DNA of 64,000 nucleotides from NCBI GenBank assembly GCA_910574455.1, contig CAJSYZ010000005.1, forward strand, positions 7,564,001-7,628,000, given 5' to 3'. Position numbers and translations under genes: made by a program. This document shows, piece by piece, positions 56,334-64,000 of this stretch. The stretch's first letter is position 1; every line of letters begins with the position of its first letter. This DNA comes from Trichaptum fuscoviolaceum. Its lineage: Eukaryota; Basidiomycota; Agaricomycetes; Hymenochaetales; Trichaptaceae. Under the pieces are notes generated by a model. That model saw nothing but the letters and a program-made list of their open reading frames with translations, had not been told where the DNA came from and did no database searches.

Positions 56334-57977
56334 TTAATCGTAACATTTAAACGTAAATTTACTCCCAGTTTCTGCGCAAATGCCACTCATTTCATCGATA
56401 AAATGATCAAGGAGATTTTTACTTTTTTGTTCTTCCTTGTTCCTTTGTATGCGGAACAAGCGTTCGGGGACTGCAAGCGTGACTGCCCTCAATGCTGAAC
56501 AGCCACTGGAGCGAATCAACAGTAGAAGTTGGTCTTTGCAGTTGAGCAGGTTTTTTATTGCCTTGATATTGTAGAAGGTGACTTCAAAATTCTCCGTAGT
56601 GGCGGGCAGTGGAGGTGGTATCATTGTTCTTGCGTAAACGTGAAGTCGTAAATCCTTCAGATTGGGACTGTGGGTAGCAAGCCAATCGATCCACCTGATT
56701 TCATTGTTCCCTGCGAAGTAAATTGAAGAGTTTCGGAGGTGTTGGCAGATATTCGCACATTGCCTTGGAGTGAAGGTGATCACAATATCGTCGAGTACTG
56801 CATGGTCAAATTGATCGAAGGATAAGGAGACGAAGTTCGGGTTCGATTGAGCGGAAAGGATATGAAAGAATGATTTTAAGGTCGCGGAATCGGTTTCCAG
56901 GGCGTCTAGAGTTCCGCCCATCGTAAGACTGCATAAGTGAGGGAGGGTCGCCGTTCGTATCGCGGTTCTTCGGAATACTTCCGAAAAGGTCCCCCCTTTG
57001 ACAGACAGTTTCCGAAGGTTTTGTGAGAAATCCTTTACTAAAAAGTCAAGATTGAATGTTTTGTAAAGTGCGCCTGAGTTAGAAATCATCGACTCCAGGG
57101 TGAGCTCTGTTAGACTAGCGTTCTGCCGAATTATCTCTTCAACCATGCTGTTAGACCAACTCGTCAGAAGTGGATCGTAACTTCGAAAATAGAGTTTTTG
57201 GAGGTTTGTGAAAGTCAGAAGAAGGCGATGCAGGTTTTCGAAATGCTCCAAGTCTCTGTACTCTATATGGCCTCGATCTAAGTCGGCCTCAGTGAAGTGG
57301 TCGCATTCGCCGAAGTCGGTGGCAGCGCGGGGAAGCAGGGCCACAGCAGCGACGGTGGTCCAAGGACCAAAGACATTATTTGACCCTAGATTCGAGCGGA
57401 CGTCCAATTCGTTGATTGCCCTGCGGATAAAGATAAGTTGTCCAAGTGCCTTCTGGGCGGGCGACGTCCATGATCGATGAACAAGAGCCATGTTTGACAA
57501 GGTGTAGTTCTCCTCGATTTCACCATTGAAATCATCTTCATACGTAAAGCCTTTTTTGAACATTTTGTTGATCCTTTCCTCTCGACTGGCTTTTATGATG
57601 TCCAAAATATCGTATAAAACGAACTGGGGTAGTTTTATCTGCTCCATATATCCGGAGGCGTTCAAAGACCTTCTGTGCACGACCGCCATCCTATCTCGCA
57701 GCCGCGCCTCCTCCGTGATCCTAATGACGTCCGCAGATTCTTTGAGCGTGACAAGCTCGGAGTTGAAGTCTGGATGGGTGACTATAGAGATGACGAGGTC
57801 CATAATTCGGCAAGGGACGTCGTGGAATAGCTGAAGGCTGGCGAGCATGGCATCGGACGACGTTGGAAACGGGAGATATTTTTCAGTTGCCTTGTTGAAT
57901 GCACGGACGTCGATGAAAGGTGCTGAATCGAATAGGGCCATATTGGAACAGATTTGAGTGATTTGGTGCAACGTCAA
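56334..57977 (-). CDS. F-box-like protein, complete, 547 aa
   Basis: A single long exon, ATG at 57977, stop at 56334-56336. An F-box-like segment lies at residues ~116-170 (LPQFVLYDILDII ... LSNMALVHRSW). A C-terminal region of leucine-rich, irregular repeats follows (LQKLYF, LRKLSVKGG, LCSLTMGG, LKDLRLHV). This layout is that of the greatly expanded agaricomycete F-box-like/LRR-like proteins, which by family knowledge would link SKP1-cullin ligases to substrates; the substrate is unknown. The residues before the F-box are unusually long. IR-2 ends inside this gene at 57475, so it is the parent of the truncated copy at 18695-19834. A second Met at residue 13 is an alternative start. Confidence 0.8.
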   Translation of the reverse strand: MTLHQITQICSNMALFDSAPFIDVRAFNKATEKYLPFPTSSDAMLASLQLFHDVPCRIMDLVISIVTHPDFNSELVTLKESADVIRITEEARLRDRMAVVHRRSLNASGYMEQIKLPQFVLYDILDIIKASREERINKMFKKGFTYEDDFNGEIEENYTLSNMALVHRSWTSPAQKALGQLIFIRRAINELDVRSNLGSNNVFGPWTTVAAVALLPRAATDFGECDHFTEADLDRGHIEYRDLEHFENLHRLLLTFTNLQKLYFRSYDPLLTSWSNSMVEEIIRQNASLTELTLESMISNSGALYKTFNLDFLVKDFSQNLRKLSVKGGTFSEVFRRTAIRTATLPHLCSLTMGGTLDALETDSATLKSFFHILSAQSNPNFVSLSFDQFDHAVLDDIVITFTPRQCANICQHLRNSSIYFAGNNEIRWIDWLATHSPNLKDLRLHVYARTMIPPPLPATTENFEVTFYNIKAIKNLLNCKDQLLLLIRSSGCSALRAVTLAVPERLFRIQRNKEEQKSKNLLDHFIDEMSGICAETGSKFTFKCYD

Positions 57978-58418
57978 GTCTTGAATGGTTCAACTTCAAG
58001 TTCGGCGTTCAAGTTGTATAATTACGTAATTTTTCTTGTTCAGGGCTGGCTGGAACTCGCACTGCAAAGCAACTTGAACAGTACACCATCCTTTCCACCT
58101 GCATTTATCACATTCACTGATTATTGAGAAGGACGTATCGAGAAAGCTCTGTAAAAGTACGTACACAGCACTCATGATCCAATAACCGTGACCAAGGTTA
58201 TCATTCCTGTCAGGAACTCACTCGACTCCCGCATTGGCCAATTCGCACTGTCTCATATGGGCTTTCGGCCAATGGGTTTGCCCATCCGATCATTTCTCTC
58301 CTGAACGACCTAGAATTCAGGACATACAAGGTTACCTACAGCTTCGGGGAGGATTTCTTCAAGACTATTACCAAGTATGAGGAACAGGCTGCAACCGAAG
58401 CCATCGCCCTCTGTCTCA

Positions 58419-58930
58419 TCATCGGGCTTTCCTCTCGTGGTTTTGAATGGTGTCATCGACGAAATTTGTCAGGACAAGGGATCTTGCATAGTAGCCACAC
58501 CTCACTACGATTATGAAAGCCATCGCAATGGCGAAATGACGTGAACTCATCTTCAGTCTGCGAATCACGGCGGCCCTTGTCCATCGCTCCTGTGCATGGA
58601 CTGCTTCATATGCATTACTGCTGCACAAACGAAACAATACCGAGCATACCCCAGCTAGCTGGTAGCGGTGGCTCTCAAACATCTCGTGGTTGATTACAGA
58701 TGGCTTGAACTTGCAATCATTGATTCGTCTTCTTGGGAATTGTCGAACGTTTTTGGTCGTTTCCGAACGGAATGGAGAATCAAAGCATAGGATACAGCGC
58801 ATACGCGAGCTAATAGGAGCTGAAGACACTTTTCATATGCACTCCTCCTCATTCAGCCACGCGCACGAACTTCCTTCGCTAGAAAGCTCGAGCGTTCGCC
58901 GGATGGTCTCCCTACCGATTCAGATGAGCC
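58419..58930 (+). pseudogene. Decayed F-box-like relic
   Basis: Around 58428-58480 one frame reads FPLVVLNGVIDEI, resembling LPQFVLYDILDII of the complete gene. At about 58558-58600, after a stop, LRITAALVHRS resembles LSNMALVHRSW. Stops and frame changes separate them, and the rest is too diverged to align by eye. It lies divergently from the intact F-box gene. The limits are approximate. Confidence 0.4.
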
Positions 58931-59334
58931 TCAGGCTTTACATCTTGGAAATGGGACCGGCTTCTCCAAATTGAAACGCGTTTACACGAACCGATGTGTC
59001 TACAATTCCAATTGAAAGGGGAGGCCAACTGGCAGATGTGGCCATTATGTCTCCTCTGATGCGGAACGACACAGGAGCCCTCAAGAGGATCGACTCTGTA
59101 GTTTCTTCACTGGGGATGTTCGATTAGAAGAAAAGAGAGACACTATTCCCTCTCTATCCAATTCTGCGGCCCGTCGGTGGAGCTGAACCGATACTATCGC
59201 GGATACCACGACTGGAGGGAATTCGGCAAAGTTGCGAAGCCTCTGATTCCTTAGATTTCAAGTTTATTCGTATTTGCATATAGCCAACATTTGTTACGCA
59301 GCTACAAAGGAAGATATCTTCATCACGGAGAATC
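58931..59334. other. Intergenic, no supported gene
   Basis: Short frames only; probably the tail of the relic and the 3' flank of the minus-strand gene that follows. Confidence 0.3.
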
Positions 59335-60099
59335 CTAGTGTTCGGCTTTCCACGCCTGAATAGCACCGTCGGCCGTACGAAACGCCTCCAGGCCGTTCGG
59401 CATGCCAGTGTACACCATGACCATAAGGAGTATCTCTCTAACAGTAGAGAATCAGCACCGCGTCGGAAAAAAAGAAACATATGCAACTGAAAACCCGCAC
59501 TTCAGTTCGTCTTCGGTCACGCCATTGTTGAGGGCTCCCTTGACGTGCGCGGCGAGCTCCTGCTGCTTGCCCATCGTGCTTAGCATGGTCACGACGACCA
59601 GCGAGCGCTGCTTGTGCGACAATCCCGGTCGCGTCCATATGGTGCCCCTATTGAGATGTCAGCTATTAGAGACAGTGCTCGACGATCTCTTCGGCTCGCT
59701 CTTATAGACGACGGCGATCCGGTATTCTCTAGGTGGACTAATACGTACCAAGCGGCCTCCGTGGCCAAGTCCTGCGCGGCGCGCGCGAAGTCAGACACAT
59801 GCCGCGACGTCGCTGCATCAAATAAGACACGGGTGTAAGAAACGGCGATAGCGCATTGCCAGTGCGTTCAAATGCGATCAGCCTCGATGACGAGCGAGTA
59901 GTGCAGTAAAGCGACCAACCTTTGTCGACGTGCGCATCGCCGAGAACCTTGCGTCGCTGCTTCTCGCCTGCCAGGATCGATCGATCATTAAGTATGCTGA
60001 GTACCCCGAGACTCGCTTAAATTGCGTACGACAACTTGAGACTAACTAACCTTCGTCGTGCAAAAACTTGTGTACGTCCTCTCGCGTCGGTCCAGGCAT
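59335..60099 (-). CDS. Carboxymuconolactone decarboxylase (CMD) family protein, 136 aa
   Basis: Five exons on the minus strand: 60051-60099, 59920-59967, 59749-59812, 59501-59647, 59335-59437; 411 nt. The reading frame is kept at every join. The product starts MPGPTREDVHKFLHDEG, has KQRSLVVVTMLSTMGKQQEL and AAHVKGALNNGVTEDELKEI, and ends LLMVMVYTGMPNGLEAFR... before the stop, the standard CMD core; ~130 aa is the usual single-domain length. Known members decarboxylate gamma-carboxymuconolactone in the beta-ketoadipate pathway or act as related small enzymes. No CxxC of AhpD-type peroxidase partners is seen, favouring the decarboxylase-like branch. The fourth intron starts GTGCGG, a weaker donor. 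The exact substrate is not established. Confidence 0.88.
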
Positions 60100-60554
60100 G
60101 GATATCGATATCGACTCGGAATCGGAATTCTACAAACCTCTGGGACGGGATCGATATTCGAGCGTTCTTGGCTTACTACAAGCCAAACGGGATGGGAAAA
60201 ACGGAGATCGCTCGCGGAGGAGGTGAGAGGACAGAAGTTGGTGAAAGCTCCTATCCGAAGAGCTGCTCGGACATCGGTGCGTGTAGGCTCGGCGTGCTCA
60301 AACATGCCTTCATCGACGGACGTCCCCCCATGACTTACTATCGGAACGCCGATCTCCCGCGCCGTCCCAAGTTCCGAGTCTTCGATTCCAGGTCTTTCTT
60401 GGCATCGGTAATCACGTGATGATCCTTCAAGTTCAAGTTGTTAAAAGGTTATCACTGACACGCGCCTCTCATTGTCTTCGTTTCAATCCACCATAGCATT
60501 TACTAACAACGATGATGGCCAGCCGTCTGCGACACACACGGCACGGCTTCTGAA

Positions 60555-60617
60555 CCTTCCTTTCCTTTCCTTTCCTTTCCTTTCCTTTCCTTTCCTTTCC
60601 TTTCCTTTCCTTTCCTT
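60555..60617. repeat. (TTTCC)n microsatellite, about 12 units
   Basis: An uninterrupted pentanucleotide run followed by a T-rich tract to 60635. Confidence 0.95.
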
Positions 60618-60863
60618 TTTTTTTCTTTTTTTTTTGAGACTTTAGTAGTACATGAAATCAGGTCTGGCGACTCTACCTCTCAGTCTGCCAGTGTTCATGA
60701 AGACACACAGACTCATCAGTGGCAGATTTGCCAGTTTGAGCATGTCACGGCGTGCGACTCCTGTCGCAGCGTGGCGTCTGCCTTGGATTCCGCCAGTGCG
60801 AGTCCTTCCGCTTGGCTATCGCGGATGTGTCCTTGGCCGTCTTGCACTGATTGATGGTTTCTG

Positions 60864-60891
60864 GTATGTATGTATGTATGTATGTATGTAT
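60864..60891. repeat. (GTAT)n microsatellite
   Basis: About seven tetranucleotide units. Confidence 0.9.
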
Positions 60892-62030
60892 ACCATGGAG
60901 ATACGGATCAGTCAGCATCTCACTGAAGAAGCTTCGTCTGAGTCAATGCAACGGTCACGGTCATATTCTCTGCGGACCTTCGGCTCGCATCAATTTCTAC
61001 CACACAGTGTCATTAGACCACATTACATTGTTTCGTGGGCTCGCACAAGATGCAATACTAGTAGTGGTGCTTGAAGCAGTTGCGAATTGCATGTACTGTA
61101 TCTTAGACTTGTACAATACTACGCATTCTTCCGGGAAGCAATCCTCCTACCATGGCTGTGGTTGATATGGTACGTACATTCTGTAGGTGTATTCTGGGTC
61201 TGGGTCACCCTCGACTCAGAATTGGAAGCACTGTGCGGCCACTGCTTCTGCACCTCTATTCTCTCCCCCCTCCGCACCTCTTGCTCGTCTCCATTGTACA
61301 TATGTATCCATGATACGAACCGGCTTCTCGTGTATCCAGCGTCATGCATGCATGTACGTACAAAGCCTGCCGTCCAAGCTCTTGCGGATCATTGGAAAAG
61401 TATATCTCAGATTGTTTGACTTCCTTCCCCACTCTAAGTCTCTGACAAACTCAACGGGCACATGTTTCGAGTCAGTGATAGAAGTAATCCTCAGAGCTCG
61501 TCTGTCGACTGGACTGCCTTGAAGTTGTTCGTCTGTGCAACTGTCTGTATTCATTATTCGTTATATGATTGATTTCTGAAAAAGCATCAAAGAAAGACGG
61601 GGCACGGCCGCGGCGAACGGTGGCGCCCAGAAGGCCCGGGCACGTAGGTACCGTGAGCAGGCACATTCTATTCTAACAATACACACCGCGCTGCGAGTCG
61701 GAGTCGAACTCTCCCGGCATGCCACTTACGGAGGGTCGGAGGTCCTGCTTCGCGTGATGTCATCACTTGACTAGAGTCTTGACCATCTAGAGTCTTGACC
61801 ATCTGGGACTGGTGACCAGCCGTCGCGCACCCGTTGATTCCGTGTTCTTATTCTGGCTTCCGGTCGTCCCACACACGCGTGCACGCGTGCTAGCGCAGGC
61901 ATGAGTGGACGAATGGGTTTTGTGCAGTCTGCGGGGAGAAGGAAAGGCCGAGAAACGAGCCACGACCTGCGACCTACATAGGACTCATCTTATCTTGAAC
62001 TAGGACTGACCGAGGACTCTGACCACGACT

Positions 62031-63697
62031 ATGTCGGACAACAACGCACCATCGACGACGGAGACGGCGACAGCGGGGGCGGGGGCGGGGATGCCTGCAG
62101 CGGTGGGGTTCATCGGACTCGGGAGTACGTCTTCGTGACTTGCCTACTACATCACACAGCCCCGGGAGACCGTAGACTCACTCGCCCATTTTTCTCATTT
62201 TTCTTTTCTGCAACTGGGCCCATCCTCTATCACGACCCGCACGGTCATGTCCAATACGTACTGGCGGAAACACAAGACATGGGCCGCCCGATGGCGCGCA
62301 CGCTGCGCGCGGGGCTGCCGCGCGCGACGGTGCTGTACGTGTACGACGTGTCGCCGGGCGCGATGGACGCGTTCGTGCGCGCGTGTGCTGAGTCCCAATC
62401 CCAAAGCGGGAGCGAGAGTGGAGGCGAAGGACGGGGACGTGTGGTGCCGTGCGCGAGCTGCAGGGAGGTCGGGGAGCGTTCGGTGCGTCGACTTTCATTC
62501 AGTGTACGGTCGGCTGGCAGAGGGTTGCTGACGTTCTGTCGTGGTCGTGTGTGGCACACATGCATACGGTGGACTGGCGGGTAGGAGGTCACGTTCGTGA
62601 TCGTCCCCGAGGGCGCACACGTCCGCGCCGTCTTCCTCGACCCTGTGACTGGGCTGCTCGCCGGCGGCGCGCAGTCCACGCAGTCCACCGCATCCTCGAC
62701 ACCAACACGGAAGACGTACGTCGACTGCAGCACGATCGACCCCGCGACGTCGCGCGCCATCGCCGCCGCCGTCGCGTCCATTACAACGGGGCGGCCGTAC
62801 TTCTTCGACGCGCCGGTGTCGGGCGGGACGAAGGGCGCGGAGAAGGGGACGTTGACGTTCATGTGCGGGGTTGCGCCTCCTCCGTCTTCGTCTTCGTCCC
62901 CATCTCCCTCGTCGTCTCCCACTGATGTGAACGTAGCGACCGACGCAGCCACGCACTTCGCCGCGCACATCACGCCGCTCCTGCGCCTGATGGGCCGCAC
63001 CGTCGCGTGCGTCGGCGGGCCCGGCCTGGGCCTCGCGGCGAAGCTGTGCAACAACTACCTGAGCGGCGTGATCGCGATCGCGACGAGCGAGGCGATGAAC
63101 CTCGGTATGCGGCTGGGCGTCGACGCGCGCGTGCTGAGCGGGGTGTTCCGCACGAGCAGTGCGGGGAATTGGGTGAATGGTGCGTGTGTTTCGTGCTGAT
63201 TGGTGATATAGCGATGGCGAATCCGATGACGGCTGTGTTTTTTCGTTCTGCAGACACGACGAACGTAAGTCTCTCTCTCTCTCTCTCTCTCTTTCGTAAC
63301 GGCGAAACGGTTTACTCAGTGCACTGACTCTCGAACTCACTCACACTCCGTCCGACAGCCGGTGCCAGGCGTGTGCCCCGACGCGGTGACGTCGCACGGG
63401 TACCGCGGCGGGTTCAAGGTGCAGCTCATGCGCAAGGACGTCGCGCTCGCGGTGGCCGCCGCGCAGGCGGCCAACGCGCGCCTCGTGCTCGGGGACGCGG
63501 CGCTGGAGACGTATGAGCAGGCGAGTGCGGACCCGCGGTGCCGGGACCTGGACGCGCGCGTGGTGTATCGGTGGTTGGGAGGGGTGGAGCCGGAGCCGGG
63601 GGTCGGGGTCGGGGTCGGGGTTGGGGGCGAAGGGGGTGGTGAAGAGGGAGAGGGTGCAGAAGAAGAGGGAAAGAAAGAGGAAGAGGGAATGGAATGA
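62031..63697 (+). CDS. 3-hydroxyisobutyrate dehydrogenase-like protein, 414 aa
   Basis: Exons 62031-62124, 62277-62482, 62585-63179, 63254-63264 (11-nt micro-exon), 63359-63697; 1245 nt. The NAD-binding motif GFIGLGNMG forms only when exons 1 and 2 are joined. Also seen are KTYVDCSTIDP, the substrate-loop DAPVSGGTKGAEKGTLTFM, the catalytic-lysine segment GLAAKLCNNYL, and NPVPGVCPD, which needs the micro-exon. Known family members oxidise 3-hydroxyisobutyrate to methylmalonate semialdehyde in mitochondrial valine breakdown. Compared with the usual ~300-330 aa it has a Ser/Pro insertion after LTFMCG and a Gly/Glu-rich tail. No clear mitochondrial presequence (the N-terminus is Ser/Thr/Ala/Gly), so a related beta-hydroxyacid dehydrogenase is possible. 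GC is higher than in the neighbours. Confidence 0.9.
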
Positions 63698-64000
63698 GTG
63701 AGCGTTGCGATGGGCGGGGCGTGAACGCGCGATCGGCGAGCGACGGTTGGCAAGGGCGGGGCCGTAGACGGTCTATGTAGGTAGGTAGAGGTAGACAGAC
63801 GACTTGGAAGGACCTTCCGGCATTTCCATCATGCTTTCCCCTCTCTCGTTGCCAGTCAGCCTTGCGTCCAAGCAATTAACGATATTCTACCTACCGCGAC
63901 CGCGCTTTGATTCCGAATCAAGGCAAAACGCTCGAGGTACGGAACACGAAGGACGTCATAATCCTATAACAATATATCATCTCGGACGCAGACAGCGTTC
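63698..64000. other. 3' flank of the dehydrogenase gene
   Basis: No gene supported up to the window edge; Ser/Pro/Arg-rich frames on the minus strand are shadows of the acidic/Gly-rich C-terminus. Confidence 0.35.

Larger units (their letters stand above)
41904..57475. repeat. Inverted repeat IR-2, right arm (T3 and Y+)
   Basis: Reverse complement of 18695-34269. The arm ends inside the intact F-box gene at 57474/57475; beyond this the sequence is single-copy. The unpaired loop between the two IR-2 arms is 34270-41903. Confidence 0.93.
60100..62030. other. Intergenic between the CMD and dehydrogenase genes
   Basis: No supported gene. A frame at 60036-60419 (+) mostly mirrors the first CMD exon and flank. 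Two simple repeats (annotated separately), a direct 17-bp repeat (CTAGAGTCTTGACCAT, about 61771-61803) and promoter sequence for the gene at 62031. Confidence 0.4.

Noticed and set aside
61690..61760. tRNA-like T-arm (GGAGTCGAACTC) on the minus strand
   Set aside because: No matching 5' acceptor strand or anticodon arm at tRNA spacing.
62178..63340. Long minus-strand frames (up to 281 codons) opposite the dehydrogenase gene
   Set aside because: High-GC antisense shadows; the plus strand carries the conserved dehydrogenase motifs and consistent splice sites.

Overview
The window is from a filamentous basidiomycete, most likely an agaricomycete. The genes have many 50-65 nt introns with GTRNGT...YAG borders, and there are STE3-type pheromone receptors of the mating-type B class, a fungal AAA ATPase with a DUF7025-like region, F-box-like proteins, and CACTA (Plavaka-like), hAT, Mutator-like and LTR elements. 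The species cannot be named from sequence alone.

Layout. 1-494: minus-strand N-terminus of a Plavaka-like transposase. 848-5064: intron-rich unknown gene. 7808-9670: relic of a first receptor (STE3-1), split by a Mutator-like MITE (7936-8551) and an LTR (to 9535). 10127-16559: second receptor (STE3-2), broken by a 5.2 kb hAT-type element that itself contains a 3.7 kb element carrying an HSP70 fragment. 16572-18694: LTR cluster T1. 18695-27559: block Y in minus orientation (truncated F-box gene, a small unknown gene, AAA ATPase, intact receptor STE3-3, unknown ORF). 27560-34269: LTR cluster T2. 34270-41305: inverted copy of the STE3-2 block (X). 41306-48609: LTR cluster T3. 48610-57977: block Y again, plus orientation, with the F-box gene complete. 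58419-63697: F-box relic, a carboxymuconolactone decarboxylase-family gene and a 3-hydroxyisobutyrate dehydrogenase-like gene.

The main result is the architecture X+ T1 Y- T2 X- T3 Y+. Two inverted repeats abut at one base: 9.2-18.694 kb pairs with 32.147-41.68 kb, and 18.695-34.27 kb pairs with 41.90-57.475 kb. It reads as one inverted copy of an ancestral X-T-Y block placed between X and Y. The left junction cuts the F-box gene with 1 bp of microhomology; the right junction lies inside an LTR. The arms are nearly but not fully identical (a one-base frameshift, homopolymer changes, mosaic LTR tracts). The arrangement is therefore either a recent real rearrangement or an assembly/chimera artefact, which reads across 18694/18695 would decide.

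Functionally, the locus holds three receptor lineages: one relic, one precisely knocked out by the hAT element (the same insertion in both copies), and one intact and doubled. I found no convincing lipopeptide pheromone precursor (CaaX) gene near the receptors, so assignment to a working B mating-type locus is an inference.
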